Positions 7,111 through 14,576 are shown, counted from the stretch's first letter. The stretch is 14,903 bases of DNA from Gammaproteobacteria bacterium (GCA_003864535.1 BHEQ01000021.1:1-14903); one strand, 5' to 3'. The notes: generated from the sequence alone by a model not told the origin. Translations and numbers: made by a program.

Positions 7111-7220
7111 ACCCCTCCCAGCCTCCCCTTCGTAGTGGGAGGAGTTTTAAAAGTCCTTCCAACACGGAGTGTTCCTGTGAAGAGGGATTTAGGAGTGAGG
7201 CTTCTTTAGCTGCTGGGCAG
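7111..7220 (-). repeat. GC-rich interspersed repeat, copy 3 (inverted, divergent)
   Basis: The reverse complement contains CTCCTAAATCCCTCTT, an expanded central arm around GGAACACTCCGTGTTGG, GGACTT, ACTCCTCCCAC and GGGGAGGCTGGGAGGGG. The same order of blocks as copies 1 and 2 is kept, with a longer first arm. On the far side lies the hairpin CTGC-TGG-GCAG at 7210-7220, a compensated variant of the short motif beside the other copies. It occupies the nrdB-ihfA convergent spacer. Confidence 0.7.
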
Positions 7221-7233
7221 ATAAAATAAAATT

Positions 7234-7284
7234 AAAAAATAAGCCCAAAGTAACCTAAATGGTTTCTTATGGGCTTATTTTTAT
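7234..7284. terminator. Bidirectional intrinsic terminator between nrdB and ihfA
   Basis: AAATAAGCCC (from 7236) pairs with GGGCTTATTT (7271-7280). An inner stem, AAGTAACC/GGTTTCTT, has one mismatch, and the hairpin is flanked by A-runs on the left and T-runs on the right. The symmetry lets it work for nrdB on the plus strand and for the ihfA end of the minus-strand operon. Confidence 0.85.
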
Positions 7285-7332
7285 ATTTTTAAAGTATTAT
7301 TGTAAGGTGTTGCTATGAATTATTATTATAAA

Positions 7333-7635
7333 TTATTTACTTTTTTGGCTTAGAGCTTCCATACGTGCTTTTAATTTCTGTCCAACCCGAAAGGTAACTA
7401 CGCGACGTGCTGAGATTGGAATATCAACACCTGTCTTAGGATTACGTCCTGGACGTTCTTTTTTATCACGTAAATCAAAGCTGCCAAATCCTGAAAGTTT
7501 CACAGATTCGCCACCTTCAAGAGCAATATTAACTTCCTCAAAGAACGATTCAACAAATTCTTTGGCTTCACGGCGGTTTAAACCAACCTCTTCATATAAG
7601 CGTTCTGTCATTTCAGCTTTAGTTAGTGTAGTCAT
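7333..7635 (-). CDS. ihfA: Integration host factor, alpha subunit
   Basis: This 100-residue protein of the DNABII family is a nucleoid architectural protein that bends DNA sharply as a heterodimer with IhfB. The core GFGSFDLRDKKERPGRNPKTG (residues 49-69) is the family signature, with the minor-groove-intercalating proline at Pro66 (RNP). ISARRVVTFRVGQKLK at 75-90 favours IHF alpha over HU. Its place 17 bp downstream of pheT is the classic pheST-ihfA (himA) arrangement of beta- and gammaproteobacteria, which supports the assignment. The start has an AAGG site about 10 nt upstream. It is the last gene of the operon and is followed by the bidirectional terminator. Confidence 0.93.
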   Translation of the reverse strand: MTTLTKAEMTERLYEEVGLNRREAKEFVESFFEEVNIALEGGESVKLSGFGSFDLRDKKERPGRNPKTGVDIPISARRVVTFRVGQKLKARMEALSQKSK

Positions 7636-7652
7636 AATATAAGTACCTTTTT

Positions 7653-10022
7653 TTATCGTAGAGTTGCGTTTATTAATTTTAAGTCCATTAAGACCTTACT
7701 AATTATAGCGTCTATTTCATAATCTTTGAGATTTTCTGTAACATTTTGGAAAAAAAGAGTAAATGCCATACTCCGTTCTCCTGCTTTCATCAAATCATCT
7801 GTATATATATCAAATAGATGGACTGATTGTAGGATCGTATTGTCACTTGAAATAATTGTTGAAATAACTTGATTTGCACTGATTTCTTTAGGAATTAAAA
7901 GTGCTAAATCTCTTTTTGATGATGGAAATTTAGGAATTTCACAAAATTTAGGGATTAAAGATAAGCTCAATGCTTCTATTTTTAACTCAAATACAAAAAT
8001 ATCAACATCTAAATCTAATTGTTGCGTGAGTGCTGGATGCAATGCACCTACATAGCCAATTATATCACCAGCTTGATTTACAATATCAGCACCTTGCCCT
8101 GGATGCAACGCTGCATTACTTGATGCTACAAAGCTAAATTGATCTTGCATACCCGAGATTGCTAATAAAGCTTCAACATCACCTTTTATATCGAAAAAAT
8201 CAACTTTGCGTGCCGTCTCTCCCCATTGATTTTGCTTGCTCTCGCCACAAATCGCGCCGCTTAAATAGGCACTTTGCTCTAGATTTTCTAAACCACCTTT
8301 AAAGCTTGAACCTGACTCAAAAATACGAATCCGTTTTTGCTGGCGCTTAAAATTATAATCTATCGTGCTTAATAATCCTGGCAATAAAGTTGTCCGCATC
8401 GCAGATAATTCAGGCGATATAGGATTTTTAAGAATAATAGGCGCATTACTTGGGTCAATAATTGCTTGCCACCCAGGTTTAACAAAGCTCATCGTGATTA
8501 CTTCAATATAATCACGCGCAATTAACACTTCTTTAAAGCGCGTTAACGGCGTTTTATTTTCAGGAACTAAGTGCATCTGAACTTTGGCAGAAGAGATATT
8601 AACGGGGATATTATCATAGCCATAGAGCCGTGCAATCTCTTCAATAATATCCTCTTCTATCATTAAATCATAACGATATGAAGGGGCTAAAATAACTAGG
8701 CTCTCTTGATTAATCTCTGAAATATTGCCAACATTTTTTAATAACTCAGCGATAATTTTAGCGTCTAAATTCATTCCAATAATTTTATTTACCCGTGCAA
8801 AATTTAAGGTAATAGGGTTGCGTTTAGGTAAATCATCCAAAAACTCGGATTTACAAATAGCCCCAGCCTCCCCTCCCGCTAGCTCTATGAGCAATTGAGT
8901 TGCACGTTCTAAGGCATCTTGACCTAAATTAAAATCAACACCGCGTTCATAACGATGCGCGGCATCACTTTGGAGACCAAATTGACGCGCTTTGCCTGCA
9001 AGTGTAATTGGATTAAACCACGCTGATTCTAAAAATATATGTGTAGTTTTATCATTACACGCACTGTCTTGCCCACCCATAACTCCTGCAATTGCAAGAG
9101 CTTTTTTAGCATCTGCAATCACTAAAATATTAGGATCAAGCGTTACATTGCTGCCATCTAATAAAATTAAAGTTTCTTGATCCATTGCACGGCGCACATA
9201 AATATCACCCGCGATCTTATCTGCCGCAAAAGCATGGAGTGGTTGCCCCATTTCAATTAAAATATAATTAGTGATATCAACTAAAATACCATGTTCTCTA
9301 ATCCCCGCACGGCGTAAACGCTCGCTCATCCAGAATGGAGTTGGTGCATCTGGATTTAAATTTTTAATAAATCTACCCAAATAACGCGCACAATCTTTGG
9401 GCGACTCAATATTTATTTTAATAACATCATCAATTGTAACTTTCTGTTTTTCAATAGGATCTAGTTTGATTACTTGATTGGTGATTGCAGCTACTTCACG
9501 GGCAATCCCAAGCATACTCAAACAATCACCACGATTAGGCGTTAAATCAATCTCAATAATTTTATCATCTAAATCAAATACTTCTCTTAAATTAGCCCCG
9601 ACGATTAAGCTCGCATCTAAAATCATTAAACCCGCATGATCTTCACTTAAACCAAGCTCGCGTGCTGAACACAGCATTCCACAAGAATCAACACCGCGCA
9701 ATTGAGCTGGTTTTATTTTAAAATCATTCGGCAAAACCGCGCCAATAAGTGCCGTTGGAACTTTAATACCTAGCGCAACATTTGGAGCACCACAAACGAT
9801 TTGTAAAGGCGCATCCGTCCCAATATTAACCTGAGCAATACGCAATTTATCCGCATCTGGATGAGCTTGTAAGTCAATCACCTCACCGATCACAACCCCT
9901 GAGAAAAATGGCGCGGCACTATTTATTGATTCGACCTCTAAACCTGCCATAGTAAGCCTATGATCAAGATCATCAGGAATATTCTTAATCCAATGAGAGA
10001 GCCAAGATAGAGATATTTTCAT
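7653..10022 (-). CDS. pheT: Phenylalanyl-tRNA synthetase, beta subunit
   Basis: This 789-residue protein (E. coli PheT 795) forms the alpha2-beta2 PheRS with PheS and hydrolyses mischarged Tyr-tRNA(Phe). Domains read in order: an N-terminal module MKISLSWLSHWI; an EMAP-like tRNA-binding domain at about residues 39-150 (HPDADKLRIAQVN, VCGAPNV); the B3/B4 editing domain at about 205-380; the B5 domain at about 400-475; a catalytic-like core; and the anticodon-binding FDX-ACB domain at about 695-789 (KFPSSKRDLALLIP). Length and domain order are normal and I see no break. It follows pheS after a 102-bp spacer and precedes ihfA by 17 bp. A weak AAGAAG serves as the ribosome site. Confidence 0.96.
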   Translation of the reverse strand: MKISLSWLSHWIKNIPDDLDHRLTMAGLEVESINSAAPFFSGVVIGEVIDLQAHPDADKLRIAQVNIGTDAPLQIVCGAPNVALGIKVPTALIGAVLPNDFKIKPAQLRGVDSCGMLCSARELGLSEDHAGLMILDASLIVGANLREVFDLDDKIIEIDLTPNRGDCLSMLGIAREVAAITNQVIKLDPIEKQKVTIDDVIKINIESPKDCARYLGRFIKNLNPDAPTPFWMSERLRRAGIREHGILVDITNYILIEMGQPLHAFAADKIAGDIYVRRAMDQETLILLDGSNVTLDPNILVIADAKKALAIAGVMGGQDSACNDKTTHIFLESAWFNPITLAGKARQFGLQSDAAHRYERGVDFNLGQDALERATQLLIELAGGEAGAICKSEFLDDLPKRNPITLNFARVNKIIGMNLDAKIIAELLKNVGNISEINQESLVILAPSYRYDLMIEEDIIEEIARLYGYDNIPVNISSAKVQMHLVPENKTPLTRFKEVLIARDYIEVITMSFVKPGWQAIIDPSNAPIILKNPISPELSAMRTTLLPGLLSTIDYNFKRQQKRIRIFESGSSFKGGLENLEQSAYLSGAICGESKQNQWGETARKVDFFDIKGDVEALLAISGMQDQFSFVASSNAALHPGQGADIVNQAGDIIGYVGALHPALTQQLDLDVDIFVFELKIEALSLSLIPKFCEIPKFPSSKRDLALLIPKEISANQVISTIISSDNTILQSVHLFDIYTDDLMKAGERSMAFTLFFQNVTENLKDYEIDAIISKVLMDLKLINATLR

Positions 10023-10110
10023 TTTTAATCTTCTTATTTTTTATATAGATATGAGGTAAGTTTATAACTAGAGGAGCAAAGAGGTGATAACACGCTGAGT
10101 GCTTAAATGT

Positions 10111-10132
10111 GTTAACGAAGTCTGTTAACGAA
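10111..10132. repeat. Direct repeat GTTAACGAA at the pheS stop
   Basis: GTTAACGAA occurs at 10111-10119 and again at 10124-10132 (13-bp period). The second copy holds the last Arg codon and TAA stop of pheS (minus strand), so the end of the gene has been duplicated into the spacer. Probably neutral slippage. Confidence 0.6.
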
Positions 10133-11138
10133 ATTGGCTGAGAAAACGCACGTCATTTTCAAAAAACAAACGTAAATCATTAACGCCATAACGTAGCATT
10201 GCTAGGCGCTCAACTCCCATTCCAAAGGCATAACCTGTAAAAACTTGTGGATCAATACCAACATGTTTAAATACATTAGGATGAACCATCCCACAGCCTA
10301 AAACTTCCAGCCAGCCTGTATTTTTACAGACACGACAGCCTGTGCCATTACAAATGACGCATTCAATATCAACCTCGGCAGATGGCTCTGTAAATGGGAA
10401 GAACGAAGGTCGAAACCGCAGCTTTAGATCGCGCTCAAAAAAGGCACGCATAAATTCGGTAAGTATACCTTTTAAATCCGCAAAATTAATATCTGTATCA
10501 ATCACTAAGCCTTCAACCTGATGAAACATCGGGCTGTGAGTAACATCCGAATCATTCCGATAAACACGCCCTGGAGCTATCATGCGTATCGGCGGTTTTT
10601 GTTTTTCCATGGTGCGCACTTGGGTATTTGAAGTATGAGTGCGCAGCAGCATCGTTTCATTAAAATAAAAAGTATCAAACATCGCTCGTGCAGGGTGATG
10701 ATCAGGAATATTTAGTGCTTCAAAGTTATGAAAATCATCCTCAATTTCAGGACCTTCAATCACATCAAAGCCAATACTTGCAAATAAACTTTGAATGCGC
10801 ATTAAAGTGCGCGTGATCGGATGAAAAGAGCCGACGCTAGAACTGCGCCCCGGCAAAGTAATATCAACTCCTTCTGTCGCAAGTCTTGCATCTAAAAGAG
10901 CTATCTCAAGTATATTTTTTTTAGCTTCAAGCGCATTTACAATGCTTTGCTTCGCTATATTTATCAAAGCTCCTTGGGCTCTTTTTGCATCAGGATCAAG
11001 CTTACCAAGTCCTTGCATCAACGTGCTAATAAGCCCTTTTTTTCCAAAATGAGCAACACGAATTGCATCAAGCACGCTAAGATCAGCAGCATTTGAAATA
11101 TCAGCCAATGCTGATGTTGTTATGTTATTAAGTGGCAT
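10125..11138 (-). CDS. pheS: Phenylalanyl-tRNA synthetase, alpha (catalytic) subunit
   Basis: This 337-residue class II synthetase subunit (E. coli 327) activates Phe and charges tRNA(Phe) with PheT. An N-terminal coiled-coil arm covers about residues 1-90. Motif 1 lies around GFDVIEGPEIEDDFHNFEAL (123-142), motif 2 includes RVYRND (191-196) and FHQVEGL (205-211), and motif 3 is GMGVERLAMLRYG (306-318). The substrate-pocket Ala of TGYAFGMG is kept (Ala304). Relative to E. coli there is a four-cysteine insertion, CVICNGTGCRVC, at 260-271 ahead of GWLEVLGCGMVHP. This is known in PheS of other bacteria and probably binds Zn. The 91-bp gap to rplT holds a hairpin and a Phe-containing mini-ORF that may attenuate transcription. 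Confidence 0.96.
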   Translation of the reverse strand: MPLNNITTSALADISNAADLSVLDAIRVAHFGKKGLISTLMQGLGKLDPDAKRAQGALINIAKQSIVNALEAKKNILEIALLDARLATEGVDITLPGRSSSVGSFHPITRTLMRIQSLFASIGFDVIEGPEIEDDFHNFEALNIPDHHPARAMFDTFYFNETMLLRTHTSNTQVRTMEKQKPPIRMIAPGRVYRNDSDVTHSPMFHQVEGLVIDTDINFADLKGILTEFMRAFFERDLKLRFRPSFFPFTEPSAEVDIECVICNGTGCRVCKNTGWLEVLGCGMVHPNVFKHVGIDPQVFTGYAFGMGVERLAMLRYGVNDLRLFFENDVRFLSQFR

Positions 11139-11146
11139 GTTAATAT

Positions 11147-11218
11147 CTACAAGTAATTAATAATTAATAAACAAAAAAGAAAGGAAAACCTGCGCTCACC
11201 TTTCTTTCTTATAAGCAT
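11147..11218 (-). other. Candidate leader mini-ORF upstream of pheS
   Basis: A 23-codon ORF begins 11 nt after the rplT stop and ends 8 nt before the pheS start. It contains the run RRFSFLFCLL, with three Phe codons in five positions. It has no obvious Shine-Dalgarno, so translation would depend on re-initiation after rplT. Position and Phe content recall the pheM leader peptide of enteric pheST, but the sequence is unrelated and the Phe codons sit in the 3' arm of the hairpin rather than before it. Confidence 0.3.
11171..11207 (-). terminator. Intrinsic terminator or attenuator between rplT and pheS
   Basis: On the minus strand, AAGAAAGG pairs with CCTTTCTT (8 bp, extendable to 9), with a 14-nt loop, followed directly by a T-run (TTTTTTG). 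This is a reasonable Rho-independent terminator at the end of the infC-rpmI-rplT segment. Because pheS follows in the same direction with no obvious separate promoter, it probably acts as a partial terminator or attenuator. Confidence 0.65.
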
Positions 11219-11229
11219 GTCGGAAATAT

Positions 11230-11586
11230 TTAGATCAATGCAGCTTTGGCTTGTTCAGCTAAGGCTTTAAATGCATCTTTTTCAAATACTGCGATATCTG
11301 CTAATACTTTACGATCTACTTCAATATTGGCTTTTTTAAGACCATTAATAAAGCGACTGTAAGATAAACCACACTCGCGTGCAGCTGCATTAATACGCAC
11401 AATCCATAATGCGCGAAAATCACGTTTTTTCTGACGACGGTCACGATAAGCATATTGACCAGCTTTGATAACTGCTTGGAAGGCAACACGATAGACGCGT
11501 GAACGCGCACCGTAATAGCCTTTAGCTTTCTTCAGAACTTTTTTGTGACGTGCATGTGCGGTGACACCGCGTTTAACTCTAGCCAT
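11230..11586 (-). CDS. rplT: 50S ribosomal protein L20
   Basis: This 118-residue protein has the normal length for L20 and is very basic. MARVKRGVTAHARHKKVLK is the family start, and GLSYSRFINGLKKANIEVDRKVLADIA (residues 73-99) is the conserved C-terminal domain that contacts 23S rRNA helices 40/41. L20 is needed early in 50S assembly. In E. coli its C-terminal half also binds the infC-rpmI mRNA leader and represses rpmI-rplT. It is preceded by a clear GGAG site and lies 21 bp after rpmI, so the two are translationally linked. Confidence 0.97.
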   Translation of the reverse strand: MARVKRGVTAHARHKKVLKKAKGYYGARSRVYRVAFQAVIKAGQYAYRDRRQKKRDFRALWIVRINAAARECGLSYSRFINGLKKANIEVDRKVLADIAVFEKDAFKALAEQAKAALI

Positions 11587-11607
11587 AATTTATTCTCCTA
11601 TAGAATT

Positions 11608-11805
11608 CTAAGCGTAAGGCAACAAACGAGAAACCATTTTGGCATCAACTTTGGAAACCAAAGTAATACCGCGTAAGTGACGTTTGCGCTTAGTGGACTT
11701 CTTAGTAAGAATATGACGACGGTGAGAGGCATTGCGTTTAAAGTCGCCGCCTCCGTTTTTACGGAAGCGTTTTTTCGCTCCGCTGTTACTTTTCATTTTA
11801 GGCAT
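11608..11805 (-). CDS. rpmI: 50S ribosomal protein L35
   Basis: This 65-residue, very basic protein begins MPKMKSNSGAKKRF and contains HILTKKSTKRKRHLRG (residues 31-46), the L35 signature, ending MVSRLLPYA as in betaproteobacterial relatives. It is a small structural protein of the large subunit. It sits in the canonical infC-rpmI-rplT order. The ribosome site upstream (GAGTGA) is poor, which would suit repression or coupling at this point, as known for L20 control of this operon in E. coli. Confidence 0.96.
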   Translation of the reverse strand: MPKMKSNSGAKKRFRKNGGGDFKRNASHRRHILTKKSTKRKRHLRGITLVSKVDAKMVSRLLPYA

Positions 11806-11903
11806 AATGTGATCACTCGCATTGATTTAAAAAAATAGGTTCAAAATAGGTTGTTAGCATAATTAAATTAGACTTAAAAATAGACTTAAAAAAAATAGTA
11901 AAA
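11806..11903 (-). other. infC-rpmI spacer (possible L20-responsive leader) with tandem duplications
   Basis: This 98-bp AT-rich spacer contains two local duplications: AAAATAGGTT at 11832-11841 and 11843-11852, and TAGACTTAAAAA at 11869-11880 and 11881-11892. In E. coli this segment, together with infC sequence, forms the L20 translational operator pseudoknot. I cannot identify that fold here by eye. Confidence 0.45.
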
Positions 11904-12425
11904 CTAATTTTTCTTAATAGGTCCAATCATCATTACCATTTGTCGACCTTCAAACTTAGGTCTTTGCTCGACAACTCCTACTTCTTTTAGATCTTCCTCG
12001 ACGCGTCTTAGAAGAACCATACCCAACTCTTGGTGAGCCATTTCACGTCCACGAAAACGCAGCGTAATTTTGGCTTTATCACCATCTTGAAGGAAACGGA
12101 TCAGGTTGCGTAGTTTTACCTGATAATCCCCTTCATCCGTACCGGGACGGAATTTTATTTCCTTAACTTGGACTTGTTTTTGCTTTTTCTTAGCTTCTTG
12201 GGCACTTTTTTGTTGTTCAAATTTGAACTTGCCATGATTCATAATTCGGCAAACAGGCGGTGCCGCATTCGGCGAAATTTCAACCAAGTCAAGGTCTTGA
12301 TCATATGCCAATTGTTTGGCATCTGCTAACTTAACAATACCAGCTTGTTCGCCTTGTGCGTCTATTAAACGCACTTCGCGGCCAGTTATTTCATCATTCA
12401 TTCTGTGTTCATTTGGTGCGGCGAT
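11904..12425 (-). CDS. infC: Translation initiation factor IF-3, AUC start
   Basis: This 173-residue protein, read from an AUC codon at 12425, binds the 30S subunit, prevents premature 50S joining and proofreads start codons. The N-domain contains EVRLIDAQGEQAGIV and VEISPNAAPPVCRIMNHGKF, a Lys-rich linker follows, and the C-domain contains KEIKFRPGTDEGDYQVKLRN, RFRGREMAHQELG and EGRQMVMMI. The first ATG in frame (12401) would give 165 residues but has no Shine-Dalgarno. From AUC, eight more residues (xAAPNEHR) restore the N-terminus seen in relatives (compare RPNRINGEI in E. coli), and AGAGGAG lies 8 nt upstream. IF3 rejects non-AUG starts, so a rare start codon lets it repress its own translation, as with AUU in E. 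coli. Confidence 0.93.
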   Translation of the reverse strand: MAAPNEHRMNDEITGREVRLIDAQGEQAGIVKLADAKQLAYDQDLDLVEISPNAAPPVCRIMNHGKFKFEQQKSAQEAKKKQKQVQVKEIKFRPGTDEGDYQVKLRNLIRFLQDGDKAKITLRFRGREMAHQELGMVLLRRVEEDLKEVGVVEQRPKFEGRQMVMMIGPIKKN

Positions 12426-12440
12426 AAATTAATCTCCTCT
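12423..12440 (-). promoter_or_regulatory. infC ribosome binding site and AUC start codon
   Basis: On the minus strand, AGAGGAG (12434-12440) is followed by 8 nt and then ATC (12423-12425), which opens the frame into infC. An in-frame TAA two codons upstream rules out a longer start. By analogy with E. coli infC (AUU), this is an autoregulatory start. Confidence 0.85.
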
Positions 12441-12523
12441 AAAAAAATTGATTTTACATGTTTATTGATAAGTAAATAAAATATTAATCAATAAATATGC
12501 ACATAAAAGTTTCTTGCTAAAAT

Positions 12524-12639
12524 TTATTGCTTAAGCTTATTGCTTAAGTTTATTTTGTTAAAGCTTAAATTATTCAAGCTTAGACTATTCAAGCTTAGAT
12601 TATTAAGTCTCAGGCTCTTAAATCTCAAGCTATTAAATC
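12524..12639 (-). repeat. Degenerate 15-bp tandem array in the thrS-infC spacer
   Basis: Eight consecutive units can be laid out on the plus strand, starting at 12524, 12537, 12550, 12565, 12580, 12595, 12610 and 12625. The first two are 13 bp and the others 15 bp. Two central units differ at few positions (TTAAATTATTCAAGC and TTAGACTATTCAAGC); the outer ones drift. The array runs into the thrS stop codon (12639-12641). AAGCTT-type palindromes recur in it. It occupies over half of the 213-bp spacer and ends about 84 nt before the infC ribosome site. Confidence 0.75.
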
Positions 12640-14576
12640 TAAATTTGACCTAAACGTAATAATTGAATATTAAGTAAATCTATAAACTCATCAAGATTCA
12701 TGGTGCTTAAATCTTGACCTTCGCGTGTTCTAACTGCTATAAGTCCATTTTCCTGCTCGCGATCTCCAGCTACTAGCATAAATGGAATCCGATTAATTGT
12801 AGACTCGCGAATTTTATAACCTATCTTCTCATTTCTCAAGTCGGATTTTACTCTAATACCTAGTTTTTTTAATTTAGATGTAATTTGTTCAACATATGCA
12901 GCTTGTCGATCGGTGATATTCATTACACAAACTTGAATTGGAGCAAGCCATACAGGAAAAGAGCCTGCGTAATTTTCTATCAAAATCCCAATAAAACGCT
13001 CAAACGAACCTAAAATAGCACGATGCAACATTACAGGAACTTTGCGCGTATTATCTTCATCAACAAACTCAGCTCCAAGTCTATTTGGCAGCACAAAATC
13101 AAGTTGAATTGTACCCACTTGCCACGAGCGTCCTATTGCATCCTTAATATGATATTCAACTTTAGGGCCATAAAACGCACCCTCTCCAGGGAGCTCTTCC
13201 CATACAATTCCAGCAGATGATAAAGCAGTACGTAAGCCTGATTCAGCTAAATCCCAAATATGCTCCTCACCTGCTCTTTGCTCAGGACGTAAAGATAATT
13301 TTACTGAGATATCTTTAAAGCCAAAATCAGCATAAACACTCATGGCAAACTTATGAAAAGCCTCAACTTCTGGGATAATTTGTCCATCAGTACAGAAAAT
13401 ATGCGCATCATCTTGAACAAAACCGCGCACTCGCATAATTCCATGTAACGCACCAGAGGGTTCATTACGATGACACGAGCCAAATTCAGCCAAACGCATA
13501 GGTAAATCACGATATGAATGCAAACCATGATTAAATACCTGCACATGGCATGGGCAATTCATAGGCTTAATCGCATAATCTCGATTTTCTGAAGCTGTAG
13601 TGAACATATTCTCGCGATAATTATCCCAATGTCCTGATTTTTCCCATAAAGAGCGATCAACGATAATTGGTGTTTTAATTTCTTGATAACCCTCTATAGC
13701 TTGGCGACTGCGCATATATTGCTCAATCACTTGCCAGATAGTCCAACCATTTGCATGCCAAAAAACCATGCCGGGAGCTTCATCTTGAATATGAAATAAA
13801 TCTTGCGCCCGCCCAATCCGACGATGATCGCGTTTTTGCGCTTCTTCTAAAAAAGTTAAATGTGCTTTGAGTTCTTTATCAGTTGCAAAGGCAATCCCAT
13901 AAATACGGGTGAGCATTTTATTATTTGAATCACCGCGCCAATAAGCACCAGCTAGATTCATAATTTTAAATGCAGTCCCAGCTTTAGCGGTGTTTGCTAA
14001 ATGAGGTCCAAAGCATAAATCCGTAAATACATCATTATCATCAAGTCCTTGACGATACAAAGAAATCTGAGTTTGATCTGGTGGTGCACGCGTAATAATG
14101 TCAGCTTTATATGTCTCACCTTTAGCAAGAAAATAAGCAATCGCGGCCTCTCTATCCCATATTTCACGGGTAATTGGGAGATTTTCTTTAATAATTGCGC
14201 GCATCTGCGCTTCAATCTTAATTAAATCTTCAGGAACTAAGGCCTCTTCAAAATCAACATCATAATAAAAACCGTGTTCAACTGTAGGTCCAATCGCTAA
14301 TTTAGCGGTAGGATATAATTCTTTAACCGCACGCGCTAAAATTTGCGCAGCTAAAGTATGGCGTAAAACATCCAAACCATTAGGATCTTTAACTGTTAAA
14401 ATTGAAAGCGCACAATCTTGCGTAATCTTCGTAGATAAGTCTTTTTGAACGCCATCTAACGTCATAGCAAGTGCAGCTTTTGCAAGCCCAGCTCCAATGC
14501 TATTAACGACATCAAAGCCAGTTACGGTATTGTCATATTCGCGCAAACTACCATCAGGCAAAGTTATTACAGGCAT
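12639..14576 (-). CDS. thrS: Threonyl-tRNA synthetase
   Basis: This 645-residue class II synthetase (E. coli 642) attaches Thr to tRNA(Thr). It has an N-terminal TGS domain (about 1-62), an N2 editing domain (about 65-225), a catalytic core (about 240-535) and an anticodon-binding domain (about 545-645). The catalytic Zn ligands are Cys341 (KPMNC), His392 (QDDAHIF) and His518 (VMLHRA). Motif 2 and 3 regions, such as RLAEFGSCHRNEPSGALHG, are intact. In the editing site Cys188 and His192 (DLCFGPH) are present, but the first motif reads RHTLAAQILARA where RHSxAHxL (HxxxH) is expected: the second His appears replaced by Gln, with one inserted residue. Start ATG with GGAG 11 nt upstream; a promoter -10 lies further up. 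It is the first gene of the minus-strand block. Confidence 0.95.
   Translation of the reverse strand: MPVITLPDGSLREYDNTVTGFDVVNSIGAGLAKAALAMTLDGVQKDLSTKITQDCALSILTVKDPNGLDVLRHTLAAQILARAVKELYPTAKLAIGPTVEHGFYYDVDFEEALVPEDLIKIEAQMRAIIKENLPITREIWDREAAIAYFLAKGETYKADIITRAPPDQTQISLYRQGLDDNDVFTDLCFGPHLANTAKAGTAFKIMNLAGAYWRGDSNNKMLTRIYGIAFATDKELKAHLTFLEEAQKRDHRRIGRAQDLFHIQDEAPGMVFWHANGWTIWQVIEQYMRSRQAIEGYQEIKTPIIVDRSLWEKSGHWDNYRENMFTTASENRDYAIKPMNCPCHVQVFNHGLHSYRDLPMRLAEFGSCHRNEPSGALHGIMRVRGFVQDDAHIFCTDGQIIPEVEAFHKFAMSVYADFGFKDISVKLSLRPEQRAGEEHIWDLAESGLRTALSSAGIVWEELPGEGAFYGPKVEYHIKDAIGRSWQVGTIQLDFVLPNRLGAEFVDEDNTRKVPVMLHRAILGSFERFIGILIENYAGSFPVWLAPIQVCVMNITDRQAAYVEQITSKLKKLGIRVKSDLRNEKIGYKIRESTINRIPFMLVAGDREQENGLIAVRTREGQDLSTMNLDEFIDLLNIQLLRLGQI

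Noticed and set aside
2839..7220. Clustered GC-rich repeats as a CRISPR array
   Set aside because: Only three copies, kilobases apart, in mixed orientation with genes between; no regular spacers and no cas genes.
2839..7220. Composite transposon carrying nrdAB
   Set aside because: The bracketing elements are under about 110 bp and encode no transposase, and I could not identify target-site duplications. Kept only as a repeat finding.
12399..12401. ATG as the start of infC
   Set aside because: No Shine-Dalgarno precedes it and the IF3 N-terminus would be short. The AUC at 12425 with AGAGGAG upstream fits better.
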